DNA from: Nonomuraea sp. NEAU-A123
GTDB lineage: Bacteria > Actinomycetota > Actinomycetes > Streptosporangiales > Streptosporangiaceae
Assembly: GCF_018603905.1 (NCBI RefSeq)
Contig: NZ_JAHFZZ010000005.1
Span: 62,001 to 126,000, forward strand
Reading direction: 5' to 3'
DNA: 64,000 nucleotides
The first letter of the stretch is position 1. Each line of letters starts with the position of its first letter. Of this stretch, positions 8,290 to 17,104 are shown piece after piece. The position numbers and the translations under genes were made by a program. The notes below the pieces were generated by a model, which was not told the DNA's origin, ran no database searches, and saw nothing but the letters and a program-made list of their open reading frames with translations.

Positions 8290-9201
8290 TCATTTCGTGG
8301 CGCGCGTGGTCCCCAGGCTGGCGGCCACGATGCAGATGATCGCCGCCCACTGCTGCGCGTGCAGCAGCTCGCCCAGCACCACCACACCGACCAGGGCGGC
8401 CATCGCCGGCTCCAGGCTCATCAGGATGCCGAACACGTGCTTCGGCATCCGGCGCAGCGCCTGCAGCTCCAGCGAGTACGGGATCACCGACGACAGCAGC
8501 CCCACACCCAGCCCGACCAGCAGCAACTGCGGCTGGAGCAGGTCGCCGCCGCCCGACGCGACGCCCACCGGCGCGATCACGATGGCCGACACGATCATCG
8601 CGAACGACAGCCCGGTCGTGCCGGGGAAGCGCCGCCCGACCGAGGCCGACAGCAGGATGTAGGCGGCCCAGCACGCGCCGGCCGCCATCGCGAGCCCGAT
8701 GCCGACCCAGCTCATCGACGCCGACTGGCCCCACGGCGCGAGCAGCGCCACACCCGCCCCCGCCAGGCCGATCCACAGCAGGTCGAGCCGGCGCCTGGAC
8801 GCCGCGACCGCCACGCCCAGCGGCCCGAGGAACTCGATCGCCACCGCGATGCCCAGCGGCAGCCGCGCGATCGCCTCGTAGAAGGTGAGGTTCATGACCG
8901 CCAGCGTCACGCCGAAGCCGAGCCCGACCCCCAGGTCACGCCACGACATCCCCTTCAACTTGGGCCTGGCCACCGCGCCCATGATCAGCGCGCCCGCCCC
9001 GATGCGCAGGAACACCACCGCGCTCGGCGGCAGCGACGCGAACAGCTCCTTGGCGAAGCCCGCCCCGAGCTGCACCGAGAAGATCGCCAGCAGCACCAGC
9101 CCGGAAGGCGGGATGGAGTCGGCGGCGGCACGCAGCACACTGCCGGGTTTGGGAAGCCCCGATCCGCGGTCGAAAGGATCATCCAGGGCGAACGCGGTCA
9201 C
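8290..9201 (-). CDS. EamA-family (RhtA-like) drug/metabolite exporter
   Basis: A 303-residue membrane protein with about ten helices in two EamA repeats. The second repeat contains IPYSLELQALRRMPKHVFGILMSLEPAMAAL, the signature of RhtA-type threonine/homoserine exporters. The GTG at 9201 was chosen because AGGAG lies just upstream on the minus strand; an upstream codon at 9264 gives an unconserved extension. It converges with the GntR regulator. Substrate specificity is not known; amino acid or metabolite efflux is the family role. Confidence 0.85.
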   Translation of the reverse strand: MTAFALDDPFDRGSGLPKPGSVLRAAADSIPPSGLVLLAIFSVQLGAGFAKELFASLPPSAVVFLRIGAGALIMGAVARPKLKGMSWRDLGVGLGFGVTLAVMNLTFYEAIARLPLGIAVAIEFLGPLGVAVAASRRRLDLLWIGLAGAGVALLAPWGQSASMSWVGIGLAMAAGACWAAYILLSASVGRRFPGTTGLSFAMIVSAIVIAPVGVASGGGDLLQPQLLLVGLGVGLLSSVIPYSLELQALRRMPKHVFGILMSLEPAMAALVGVVVLGELLHAQQWAAIICIVAASLGTTRATK

Positions 9202-9324
9202 GGCACTCCTCGGTAGGTCGGCTGGCGGGTAGAACGGTACCGAGCCAGGCCGACATTCCCTCACCGAGGTGGTAGTAATACGCGTTGATCATTGAAGCCG
9301 ACAATTCGCTTCGCCGTGAACCTA

Positions 9325-9501
9325 CGGGGTAGGCCTGTGGCTGTTCACCAGGCCGGTCAAACGCCTGTCGCGGACGTGGCCGCCGCCCGTGCTCATCGCC
9401 GTCGGGGGAGCGCACCTCTGCGCCGGGTACGCGCTGGTGGCGGCGTACGTCAGCCTGCCGACCGTCGGCGTCGCCGCGCTGCTGCTGGGCGCCGGTGCTG
9501 C
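9325..9501 (+). pseudogene. Relic of a membrane-protein gene between EamA and the ABC permease
   Basis: This gap has no intact gene. One plus-strand frame reads LWLFTRPVKRLSRTW, followed by a hydrophobic stretch (VLIAVGGAHLCAGYALVAAY, then VSLPTVGVAALLLGAG) resembling two membrane helices. It has no good start, meets an upstream stop, and runs into the 3' end of the opposite-strand ABC permease. It looks like a decayed fragment of a transporter-type gene; the family is not recognisable by eye. The 120 bp nearer EamA show nothing else. Confidence 0.35.
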
Positions 9502-10269
9502 TCACTCCCAGCGGAACGTGCGCGAGGCCAGGCCCAGGGACAGCACCGCCCAGGCGGCCAGCACCGCCAGCGCCCCCAGCGGCAGGGCCGCGCCCTCGGC
9601 GAGCACGGAACGCAGCCCGCGGGTCAGCGCCGAGATCGGCAGCAGCTCCAGGGCCGGCCGCACCCCGGCCGGGAACTTGTCCAGGGGGAAGATCACCCCA
9701 CCCGCGCCGAGCAGCACCAGGTAGACCAGGTTGGCCGCGGCCAGCGTCGCCTCGGCCCGCAGCAGGCCCGCCATGAGCAGCCCCAGCCCGCTGAACGCCG
9801 CCGTGCCCAGCAGCACGAGCAGCACCGCGGCCACCGGCGAGCCCTGGGGCCGCCAGCCGAGCGCCAGCGCGACCGCCACGATCACCACGACCTGGACGCC
9901 CTCCACCGCGAGCACCGCCACCGTCTTGGCCAGCAACAGCCCGGCCCTGGACAGCGGGGTCGCGCCGAGCCGCTTCAGCACGCCGTAGCGGCGCTCGAAG
10001 CCCGTCGCGATCGCCTGCCCGGTGAACGCCGTCGACATGATCGCCAGCGCGAGCACGCCCGGCGCGAGGAAGTCGATCCGCCGGCCCCCGCCGATGTCGA
10101 TCAGCGGGGCCAGGGAGAACCCGACGAGCAGCAGCACCGGGATGATCAACGTCAGCAGCAGTTGCTCGCCGTTGCGCAGCGTCTGGCGCGTCTCGGCCGC
10201 AGCCTGCGCCAGCACCATGCGCGCGAACGGCGCCGCCACCGGGGCGGGGGTGAAGTCGAGCGTGGTCAT
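9502..10269 (-). CDS. ABC-2 type transporter permease
   Basis: A 255-residue protein with six predicted helices and the layout of DrrB-like ABC-2 permeases, including the loop GFERRYGVLKRLGATPLSRAGLL, a conserved stretch between helices in drug exporters. The ATG at 10269 overlaps the ATPase stop (ATGA), so it is translationally coupled to 10266-11174, with which it would form an exporter. Substrate unknown; hydrophobic drug or lipid export is the family theme. Confidence 0.88.
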   Translation of the reverse strand: MTTLDFTPAPVAAPFARMVLAQAAAETRQTLRNGEQLLLTLIIPVLLLVGFSLAPLIDIGGGRRIDFLAPGVLALAIMSTAFTGQAIATGFERRYGVLKRLGATPLSRAGLLLAKTVAVLAVEGVQVVVIVAVALALGWRPQGSPVAAVLLVLLGTAAFSGLGLLMAGLLRAEATLAAANLVYLVLLGAGGVIFPLDKFPAGVRPALELLPISALTRGLRSVLAEGAALPLGALAVLAAWAVLSLGLASRTFRWE

Positions 10270-11174
10270 CGCAGCTCCCTGCCGGTCAGCTCCAGGAAGA
10301 CGTCTTCGAGCGTACGGCGCTCGATGCTCAGGTCGGCGGCCATGACGCCCTCGGCGGCGCACCAGGTCGTCACGGTCGCCAGCAGCTCCGGGCCCACCTG
10401 GCCCTCGATGATGTAGTGGCCCGCGGGCGACTCCTTGGCGGCGCTGCCACCGGGCAACGCGTTGAGCAGCTCGTCCAGCGAGAGCCCCGGCCGGGCCCTG
10501 AAGCGAAGCTGCCGCTCGGCCCCGGTCAGCGACTCCGGGCTGCCCTCGGCCACCACCCGGCCCCGATCGATGATCACCACCTGGTCGGCCAGGCGTTCGG
10601 CCTCGTCCATGTGGTGTGTGGTGAGCACCACCGAGACCCCCGCGGCCCGCAGCTCGCCCACCAGGTCCCAGCAGGCGTGCCTGGCCTGCGGGTCGAGCCC
10701 GGCCGTCGGCTCGTCGAGGAACACCAGCTCCGGCCGGCCGATGACCGCCGCGGCCAGGGAGAGCCGCTGCTGCTGGCCCCCCGACAGGCGGCGGTAAGGG
10801 GTACGGGCATGCTCGGCCAGGCCGAGCCGTACCAGTAGCGCGGAGGCGTCGAGCGGACGGGCGTAGAAGCGCGAGATCAGGCGGAGGAACTCCCCGCAGC
10901 GCATCGCGGGCGGCACGCCGCCGGCCTGGAGCATGACGCCCACCCGGGGCCGCAGCGCAGGCCGGTCGGGCGGCAGGCCCAGCACCCGCACCGTGCCGGA
11001 GTCGGCCGTGCGGAACCCCTCGCAGATCTCGACCGTGGACGTCTTGCCGGCGCCGTTGGGCCCGAGCACGGCGGTGACCGCGCCACGCTCGGCGCGCAGC
11101 GACAGGCCGTCGACGGCGGTGCTGCCGCCGTAACGCTTGACCAGGTCGATGAGCTCGACGGCTGGGGATTCCAT
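10266..11174 (-). CDS. ABC transporter ATP-binding protein (DrrA-like)
   Basis: A 302-residue ATPase. Walker A is GPNGAGKTS near residue 38, the signature is LSGGQQQRL, Walker B is LVFLDEPTAGLD, and the switch histidine is in TTHHMDEA. A C-terminal extension of about 80 residues ends in the RRTLEDVFLELTGREL motif typical of DrrA-type exporters. The ATG at 11174 was chosen because upstream in-frame codons give no conserved sequence. It forms an exporter with the permease downstream. Confidence 0.9.
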   Translation of the reverse strand: MESPAVELIDLVKRYGGSTAVDGLSLRAERGAVTAVLGPNGAGKTSTVEICEGFRTADSGTVRVLGLPPDRPALRPRVGVMLQAGGVPPAMRCGEFLRLISRFYARPLDASALLVRLGLAEHARTPYRRLSGGQQQRLSLAAAVIGRPELVFLDEPTAGLDPQARHACWDLVGELRAAGVSVVLTTHHMDEAERLADQVVIIDRGRVVAEGSPESLTGAERQLRFRARPGLSLDELLNALPGGSAAKESPAGHYIIEGQVGPELLATVTTWCAAEGVMAADLSIERRTLEDVFLELTGRELR

Positions 11175-11354
11175 GGCCACGAGTTTAGGGACTGCCGGCG
11201 ACGGTTCGCCTGGCAACCCTGCCCGGTCCCCCGCCAAGCCCGATCGTGGCCGGATGGTGGCCGGATATGGACAGCTATTGACCCGGCCATTTCTCGGAAA
11301 GTCCCCACCAGGAGTGAAAGTCTGAGAGTGACGTCCACATCACAGGAGGTTGCC

Positions 11355-12131
11355 ATGTCACAACGCAGTGGCTATGCGCCCGGCGTTCCATGCTGGGTGG
11401 ATCTGTCGAGCACCGACGTCGAGGCGTCCGTCCGCTTCTACGACGAGGTCTTCGGCTGGCGGGCGGAGATGATCGACGATCCGGCGGCCGGGGGCTACGG
11501 CCAGTTCACCTACAACGGCAAGAAGGTCGCCGGAGTGGGCCCCGCCTTCGGCGAGGGCATGCCCGCGACCTGGAACACCTACGTCGCCACCGAAGACGCC
11601 GCCGCCACCGCCGACCGGGTCAAGAACGCGGGCGGGAGTGTCGTCATGGAGCCCATGCAGGTGTTCGAGGAAGGCACCATGGCCGTCTTCCAGTCGCCCG
11701 ACGGGTCGTTCATCTCGATCTGGGAGGCCGGCCGGCACAACGGCGCCGAGCTGGTCAACGAGCCGGTCTCCTTCTGCTGGAACGAGCTCGTCACCCGCGA
11801 CGTCGCCACCGCGGAGCGCTTCTACTCGGCCGTCTTCGGCTGGAGCCCGCACCTCCAGGAGATGGAGGGCGTGAAGTACACCGAATGGCACGGCGGGGAC
11901 GCGAGCATCGCCGGCATGATCGAGATGGCGCCGCAGTACCCCCCGGAGACGCCGTCCCACTGGATGACCTACTTCGCCGTCGCCGACCTCGACGCCACCG
12001 TCGGCGCGGCCGAGCGCGCGGGGGCCACGATCCTCGTCGGCGCCATGGACGCGCCTCCGGGACGGTTCGCGATGCTCACCGACCCGCAGGGAGCGGCACT
12101 GTCCGTGATCCAACTCCGCGAAATCAGTTAA
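11355..12131 (+). CDS. VOC-family protein with two glyoxalase-like domains
   Basis: A 258-residue protein built of two similar halves. Each begins with a PCWVDLSSTDVEASVRFYDEVFGW-type strand-helix (first half) or FCWNELVTRDVATAERFYSAVFGW (second half), the hallmark of vicinal-oxygen-chelate repeats. It resembles the actinobacterial Cfp30B/27-kDa antigen group, whose activity is unproven. The ATG at 11355 is fixed by the CACAGGAGGTTGCC ribosome site; an in-frame ATG at 11328 lacks one. It stands alone, divergent from the ABC exporter. Confidence 0.87.
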   Translation: MSQRSGYAPGVPCWVDLSSTDVEASVRFYDEVFGWRAEMIDDPAAGGYGQFTYNGKKVAGVGPAFGEGMPATWNTYVATEDAAATADRVKNAGGSVVMEPMQVFEEGTMAVFQSPDGSFISIWEAGRHNGAELVNEPVSFCWNELVTRDVATAERFYSAVFGWSPHLQEMEGVKYTEWHGGDASIAGMIEMAPQYPPETPSHWMTYFAVADLDATVGAAERAGATILVGAMDAPPGRFAMLTDPQGAALSVIQLREIS

Positions 12132-12134
12132 ACA

Positions 12135-12164
12135 TCCCATAATTGGGAATCCGGCCGACCGGAT
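12135..12164. repeat. Two adjacent short palindromes between the VOC and MFS genes
   Basis: TCCCA-TAAT-TGGGA (12135-12148) is followed directly by ATCCGG-CCGA-CCGGAT (12149-12164). They lie just after the VOC stop and about 60 bp before the MFS start, so they could be a weak terminator or operator sites. No T tract follows. Confidence 0.35.
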
Positions 12165-12223
12165 GTTGGTTAGACCCCTCGGCCCTCGTGGGTCACACGC
12201 CTGCGAGGGAGAGGGGTTCACGC

Positions 12224-13447
12224 ATGTCCGTGGCAGAAGCCACGCCAGTCATCACGTCACCTGTAGTCAAGGAAAACCGCCGCGGACTTCTGCTGATCAT
12301 CCTGGGAGCGCTGTCGGCCATCGGCCCGCTCTCGATCGACATGTACCTGCCCGCGCTGCCCGCCATCACCGGCGAACTGCTGAGCACCCCCGCGCAGGTA
12401 CAACTGACGCTGACCGCCTGCCTCATCGGCGTCTCCGTCGGCCAGGTGGTCGCCGGACCGGTGAGCGATGTGCGCGGCCGGCGGCTGCCGCTGATCGTGG
12501 GCGTGGCCGGGTACGCGCTCGCCTCGCTGCTGTGCGCCTTCGCCCCCTCGGTGCCGGTGCTCATCGTGTTCCGCCTGCTGCAGGGCATGCTGGGCGGCGC
12601 GGTCCTGGTCATCGTCCGGGCCGTCGTCCGCGACCTCTACGACGGCGCCGCCATCGCGCGCATCTTCGCCACGCTCATGCTCGTCAGCGGCCTCGCGCCG
12701 ATCCTGGCCCCGATCGCGGGCGCGCAACTGCTCGCCTTCACCTCCTGGCGCGGCGTCTTCGTCGCGCTGAGCATCGCCGGGATCGTGCTGCTCGTGGCCA
12801 TGCTCGGCGGGGTCCGCGAGACGCTGCCCGCGCACCAGCGGGAGAGCGGCGGCCTCAAGCACACCGTGCGCGTCTTCTGGCGGCTGCTGCGCGACCGCTC
12901 GTTCATGGGCGGCGCGCTGACCGCCGGGCTGGCCTTCGCCGCCATGTTCGGCTACATCTCCGGCTCGCCCTTCGTGCTGCAGGAGGTGTACCACGCCACA
13001 CCGCAGCAGTATTCGCTCATCTTCGGCCTCAACGCGCTCGGCCTGACCCTCATGGCCCAGGTCGGCGGGCGGCTCTCGGGGCGGGTGGCGCCGGCCCGCC
13101 TGGTGGTCACCGGTCTGTGCGTGGCCCTGGCCGGCGGGGCGCTGCTGCTGGCCGCCGCCGTCCTCGGACTGGGCCTGGCGGGCATCGTCGCCGCGCTGTT
13201 CGTTATCATGTGCGGCCAGGGTCTGGTGCTTCCGGGCACCGGTGCGCTGGCCCTGGCCAGTCAGCCGCAGCAGATCGCGGGCAGTGCCTCCGCCCTGCTC
13301 GGTGTGCTCCAGTTCGCGCTGGGCGCCTTGGCCGCGCCGCTGGTCGGCTTGGTGGGCGCGGGCACGGCAGTGCCGATGGCCTCGGTGATGCTGGCGCTCA
13401 TCGCCTGCTCCGCGGTGGCGTTCCTGGTCATCGGCCGAGTTAGGTAA
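12224..13447 (+). CDS. MFS drug efflux transporter, Bcr/CflA subfamily
   Basis: A 407-residue protein with twelve predicted helices. The N-terminal SIDMYLPALPAI and LIGVSVGQVVAGPVSDVRGRR stretch (helix 1 and the loop 2-3 motif) is diagnostic for the Bcr/CflA family of bicyclomycin, chloramphenicol and sulfonamide efflux pumps. The ATG at 12224 follows a GAGAGGGG stretch. An IdeR-like box overlaps the final codons and stop (13440-13458) but appears to serve the downstream suf operon. Substrate is not predictable. Confidence 0.88.
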   Translation: MSVAEATPVITSPVVKENRRGLLLIILGALSAIGPLSIDMYLPALPAITGELLSTPAQVQLTLTACLIGVSVGQVVAGPVSDVRGRRLPLIVGVAGYALASLLCAFAPSVPVLIVFRLLQGMLGGAVLVIVRAVVRDLYDGAAIARIFATLMLVSGLAPILAPIAGAQLLAFTSWRGVFVALSIAGIVLLVAMLGGVRETLPAHQRESGGLKHTVRVFWRLLRDRSFMGGALTAGLAFAAMFGYISGSPFVLQEVYHATPQQYSLIFGLNALGLTLMAQVGGRLSGRVAPARLVVTGLCVALAGGALLLAAAVLGLGLAGIVAALFVIMCGQGLVLPGTGALALASQPQQIAGSASALLGVLQFALGALAAPLVGLVGAGTAVPMASVMLALIACSAVAFLVIGRVR

Positions 13448-13458
13448 GCCTACCCTGC
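13440..13458. promoter_or_regulatory. IdeR/DtxR-type iron box upstream of sufR
   Basis: TTAGGTAAGCCTACCCTGC matches 15 of 19 positions of the DtxR/IdeR consensus as I remember it (TTAGGTTAGSCTAACCTAA). It lies 72 bp before the sufR start and overlaps the stop of the MFS gene. Iron control of suf genes by DtxR-family proteins is reported in corynebacteria, so a role in the suf operon is plausible. Confidence 0.55.
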
Positions 13459-13464
13459 GTGAGA

Positions 13465-13513
13465 AATTCCATTCCCCGTATTCCTGGATCCATTTGTGAA
13501 GTGGGAAGGAATT
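13465..13513. repeat. Imperfect inverted repeat in the sufR promoter region
   Basis: AATTCCATTCCC (13465-13476) and GGGAAGGAATT (13503-13513) are inverted copies differing by one base insertion, with 26 bp between them. They flank the presumed promoter between the iron box and the SufR operator. Function unknown. Confidence 0.3.
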
Positions 13514-13518
13514 ACGGC

Positions 13519-13533
13519 ACACTGATGTTGTGA
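13519..13533. promoter_or_regulatory. SufR-type operator covering the sufR start codon
   Basis: ACACT-GATGT-TGTGA fits the ACACT-N5-TGTGA inverted repeat that I recall being described for mycobacterial SufR. The right half contains the GTG start codon (13530-13532), so bound repressor would cover the initiation site. Confidence 0.6.
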
Positions 13534-14252
13534 AAAACGTGCCCACGTCGATTGAGCCAGGAAACGAGCGCGGCACCCGCGCCCGTGTCGCTCGGCTGAT
13601 CCTTGAGCACGGTCCCGTCGCGGCGGCCGCGCTGGGCGAGCGGCTCGGGCTCACGCCCGCCGCCGTCCGCCGTCATCTTGACGCGCTGCTGACCGACGGA
13701 ATGATCGAGCCTCGTACTGTACGGCCGCGCGGACAGCGCGGACGAGGGCGGCCGGCCAAGCTGTTCGCCATCACCGACGCGGGGCGCAGTGCTTTCGAGC
13801 ACGCCTATGACGATTTGGCCGGCAGCGCGCTGCGTTTCCTGGCCGAGCGCGTGGGCGAGAAAGCAGTGGCCGACTTCGCCCGCTCGCAGGTGTCCAGCCT
13901 GGTGCGGCGGCTGGAGCCGGTCATGCTGACGGTGCCGGTCGACCAGCGCGTACAAGTGCTGGCACAGGCGCTGTCGGCGGAGGGGTACGCCGCCTCGGCC
14001 ACCAAGGCCAAGTCGGGCGGCGACCAGCTCTGCCAGCATCACTGCCCGGTGGCGCACGTGGCGGCGGAGTTCCCGCAGCTGTGTGAGGCCGAGACGGAGG
14101 CGTTCGCGCAACTGCTCGGCACCCCGGTGCAGCGCCTGGCCACGATCGCGCACGGCGACGGGGTCTGCACCACCCATGTGAGCCCGCACGCGCTGGGCCT
14201 TGCAGCGAGCAAGGCCACCCATAGCGACAAAAGCAAGGAGACCGGAAGGTGA
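13530..14252 (+). CDS. sufR: SufR, Fe-S-sensing repressor of the suf operon
   Basis: A 240-residue DeoR/ArsR-like regulator. The N-terminal winged helix (about residues 16-80) includes [20 protein letters not shown] and the basic wing [15 protein letters not shown]. The C-terminal half carries four cysteines (168, 172, 185, 213) in CQHHC, QLCEAE and GVCTTH, consistent with the Fe-S ligands of SufR. It would repress the operon when Fe-S supply is sufficient. The GTG start lies within the proposed operator, and the stop overlaps the sufB start (GTGA), so SufR and SufB are translationally coupled. Confidence 0.92.
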   Translation: MKNVPTSIEPGNERGTRARVARLILEHGPVAAAALGERLGLTPAAVRRHLDALLTDGMIEPRTVRPRGQRGRGRPAKLFAITDAGRSAFEHAYDDLAGSALRFLAERVGEKAVADFARSQVSSLVRRLEPVMLTVPVDQRVQVLAQALSAEGYAASATKAKSGGDQLCQHHCPVAHVAAEFPQLCEAETEAFAQLLGTPVQRLATIAHGDGVCTTHVSPHALGLAASKATHSDKSKETGR

Positions 14253-15661
14253 CTGTCACCGACCGCCCGGAGCTGGAAGGCCTCGGGAATTACAAGTTCG
14301 GCTGGTCCGACTCGGATGCCGCAGGAGCGGTGGCCAAGCGCGGCCTGTCCGAGGAGGTCGTCCGCAACATCTCCGCGCTCAAGAACGAGCCGGAGTGGAT
14401 GCTCGACCTTCGCCTGAAGGGCCTCCGCCTGTTCGGCAAGAAGCCCCTGCCCACCTGGGGTTCCGACCTCACGGGCATCGACTTCGACAACATCAAATAC
14501 TTCGTGCGCTCGACCGAGAAGCAGGCCGCTTCCTGGGACGAGCTGCCCGACGACATCAAGAACACCTATGACAAGCTCGGCATCCCCGAGGCGGAGAAGC
14601 AGCGCCTCATCGCCGGTGTCGCCGCCCAGTACGAGTCCGAGGTCGTCTATCACAAGATCCGTGAGGACCTCGAGGAGAAGGGCGTCATCTTCGTCGACAC
14701 CGACACGGGCCTGAGGGAGCACGAGGAGCTCTTCAGAGAATACTTCGGCTCGGTCATCCCGGTCGGCGACAACAAGTTCGCCGCGCTCAACAGCTCCGTG
14801 TGGTCCGGTGGCTCGTTCATCTACGTGCCGCCGAACATCGAGGTCGAGATCCCGCTGCAGGCCTACTTCCGGATCAACACCGAGAACATGGGCCAGTTCG
14901 AGCGGACGCTGATCATCGTCGACGAGGGTAGCTACGTCCACTACGTCGAGGGCTGCACCGCGCCGATCTACTCCTCCGACTCGCTGCACTCCGCGGTCGT
15001 CGAGATCGTCGTGAAGAAGAACGCCCGCTGCCGTTACACGACCATCCAGAACTGGTCCAACAACGTCTACAACCTGGTCACCAAGCGCGCCGTCGCCTAC
15101 GAGGGCGCGACCATGGAGTGGATCGACGGCAACATCGGTTCCAAGGTCACCATGAAGTACCCGGCCGTCTACCTGATGGGCGAGCACGCCAAGGGTGAGA
15201 CGCTGAGCGTCGCCTTCGCGGGCGAGGGCCAGCACCAGGACGCCGGCTCCAAGATGGTGCACCTGGCTCCGCACACGAGCTCCACCGTCATCTCCAAGTC
15301 GGTGGCGCGCGGTGGCGGCCGCACCTCCTACCGCGGTCTCGTCCAGATCGAGGAGGGCGCCTACGGCAGCGCCAGCACGGTCAAGTGCGACGCGCTCCTG
15401 GTCGACCAGATCAGCCGCTCCGACACCTACCCCTACGTCGACGTCCGCGAGGACGACGTCTCGATGGGTCACGAGGCCACGGTCTCCAAGGTGAGCGAGG
15501 ACCAGCTGTTCTACCTCATGAGCCGTGGTCTCGGCGAGGACGAGGCGATGGCGATGATCGTGCGCGGCTTCGTCGAGCCGATCGCGCGCGAGCTCCCCAT
15601 GGAGTACGCCCTCGAGCTCAACCGCCTCATCGAGCTGCAGATGGAAGGAGCCGTCGGCTGA
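14249..15661 (+). CDS. sufB: Fe-S cluster assembly scaffold SufB
   Basis: A 470-residue SufB, the usual length, with the beta-helix core and family stretches [40 protein letters not shown] and C-terminal [21 protein letters not shown]. With SufC and SufD it forms the SufBC2D scaffold on which clusters are built from SufS/SufU-delivered sulfur. The GTG at 14249 overlaps the sufR stop. No intein is present, unlike some mycobacterial SufB proteins. Confidence 0.97.
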   Translation: MTVTDRPELEGLGNYKFGWSDSDAAGAVAKRGLSEEVVRNISALKNEPEWMLDLRLKGLRLFGKKPLPTWGSDLTGIDFDNIKYFVRSTEKQAASWDELPDDIKNTYDKLGIPEAEKQRLIAGVAAQYESEVVYHKIREDLEEKGVIFVDTDTGLREHEELFREYFGSVIPVGDNKFAALNSSVWSGGSFIYVPPNIEVEIPLQAYFRINTENMGQFERTLIIVDEGSYVHYVEGCTAPIYSSDSLHSAVVEIVVKKNARCRYTTIQNWSNNVYNLVTKRAVAYEGATMEWIDGNIGSKVTMKYPAVYLMGEHAKGETLSVAFAGEGQHQDAGSKMVHLAPHTSSTVISKSVARGGGRTSYRGLVQIEEGAYGSASTVKCDALLVDQISRSDTYPYVDVREDDVSMGHEATVSKVSEDQLFYLMSRGLGEDEAMAMIVRGFVEPIARELPMEYALELNRLIELQMEGAVG

Positions 15662-16785
15662 TGGGCCTGACCGAAAAGCCCTTGTCGACCCTGCACGAGA
15701 AGGCGTCCTACGACCTGGACGACTTCGATGTTCCGACAGGGCGCGAAGAGGCATGGCGTTTCACGCCGCTGTCCCGCCTGAAGGGCCTGCACAGCGGCAA
15801 GGCGGCGATCACCGGCCGGGTGCTCACCCAGACCTACACGCCGGCGGGCGTCACCGCCGAATGGGTCGGGCGCGATGACGCGCGCATCGGCAAGGCGTAC
15901 GTGCCGGCCGACCGCGTCAGCGCGCAGGCCTACAACGCCTTCGAGAAGGCGCTGGTCGTGACCGTGCCCAAGGAGACGGTGCCCGCCGAGCACATCCGCA
16001 TCGAGGTGCGCGGCGGCGGCAGCGACGGGGTCACCTACGGCCACATCGTGGTCGTGGTGGAGCCGATGGCCGAGGCCGTGGTCGTCCTCGAACACCAGGG
16101 CAGCGCGGTCTACGCCGACAACATCGAGTTCGTCGTCGGCGACGGCGCCACGCTCAAGGTCGTCAGCCTGCAGGACTGGGACGCCGACGCCGTGCACGTC
16201 TCCCACCACCACGCCCAGCTCGCCAAGGACGCCACGTTCAAGGGCTTCGCGGTGACCATGGGCGGCGACCTGGTGCGCCTGTCGCCGAGCGTGTCCTACA
16301 CCGGCCCGGGCGGCGACGCCGACCTGTCCGGCGTCTACTTCGCCGACGCGGGCCAGCACCTGGAGCACCGCCTCCTGGTCGACCACTCGCAGCCCCACTG
16401 CAAGAGCAACGTCGACTATCGCGGCGCCCTGCAGGGCCAGGACGCGCACGCCGTATGGATCGGCGATGTGATCATCAGGGTCGAGGCCGAGGGCACCGAC
16501 ACCTATGAGCTCAACCGCAACCTGATCCTCACCGACGGCGCCCGCGCCGACTCGGTGCCCAACCTGGAGATCCTCACCGGCGAGGTGGCCGGAGCCGGCC
16601 ACGCCAGCGCCTCCGGGCGCCTCGACGACGAGCACATCTTCTACCTGCAGGCCCGCGGCATCCCCTTCGACGAGGCTCGGCGCCTGGTCGTCAAGGGCTT
16701 CCTCGGCCAGCTCATCGAGAAGATCCAGGTGGCGGAGATCCGCGATCGCGTGCTGAACGCGGTGGAGGCGGAGCTCGCGCGATGA
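15661..16785 (+). CDS. sufD: Fe-S cluster assembly protein SufD
   Basis: A 374-residue paralogue of SufB that completes the SufBC2D complex. Recognisable parts are the N-terminal GREEAWRFTPLSRL, the HHLL-type region QHLEHRLLVDHSQPHCKSNVDYRG, and the C-terminal QARGIPFDEARRLVVKGFLG shared with SufB. Its ATG overlaps the sufB stop by one base (TGATG), and its stop overlaps the Rieske gene start (ATGA). Confidence 0.96.
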   Translation: MGLTEKPLSTLHEKASYDLDDFDVPTGREEAWRFTPLSRLKGLHSGKAAITGRVLTQTYTPAGVTAEWVGRDDARIGKAYVPADRVSAQAYNAFEKALVVTVPKETVPAEHIRIEVRGGGSDGVTYGHIVVVVEPMAEAVVVLEHQGSAVYADNIEFVVGDGATLKVVSLQDWDADAVHVSHHHAQLAKDATFKGFAVTMGGDLVRLSPSVSYTGPGGDADLSGVYFADAGQHLEHRLLVDHSQPHCKSNVDYRGALQGQDAHAVWIGDVIIRVEAEGTDTYELNRNLILTDGARADSVPNLEILTGEVAGAGHASASGRLDDEHIFYLQARGIPFDEARRLVVKGFLGQLIEKIQVAEIRDRVLNAVEAELAR

Positions 16786-17099
16786 GTCTTGAGAAAGTGT
16801 GCAAGGTCGAGGACATCCCCGACGGCGGAGTGATCGGCGTGGAGGTGGGGGAGACCCCTGTCGCGCTGGTCCGCAAGGGCGGCGAGGTGTTCGCCCTGCA
16901 CGACGTCTGCTCCCACGCCGAGGTCAAGCTCAGCGAGGGGGAGGTCTACGACGGCACACTCGAATGCTGGTTGCACGGCTCGTGCTTCGACGTCCGCTCC
17001 GGCAAACCCACCGGGCCGCCCGCCACCAGACCCGTGAACGTCTACACAGTCCAGATCGACGGCGACGACGTCCTCGTCTCGCTCTCGAAGGAGTCATAA
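16782..17099 (+). CDS. Rieske-type ferredoxin within the suf operon
   Basis: A 105-residue protein with the Rieske 2Fe-2S pattern C-S-H at residues 46-48 (DVCSHAEVKLSEG) and CWLHGSCF further on, as in ferredoxin subunits of non-heme iron oxygenases. This gene sits between sufD and sufC in many actinobacteria. It is co-transcribed here by ATGA overlap and may supply electrons for cluster assembly; its partner is not defined. Confidence 0.9.
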   Translation: MSLEKVCKVEDIPDGGVIGVEVGETPVALVRKGGEVFALHDVCSHAEVKLSEGEVYDGTLECWLHGSCFDVRSGKPTGPPATRPVNVYTVQIDGDDVLVSLSKES

Positions 17100-17104
17100 A
17101 ACAC

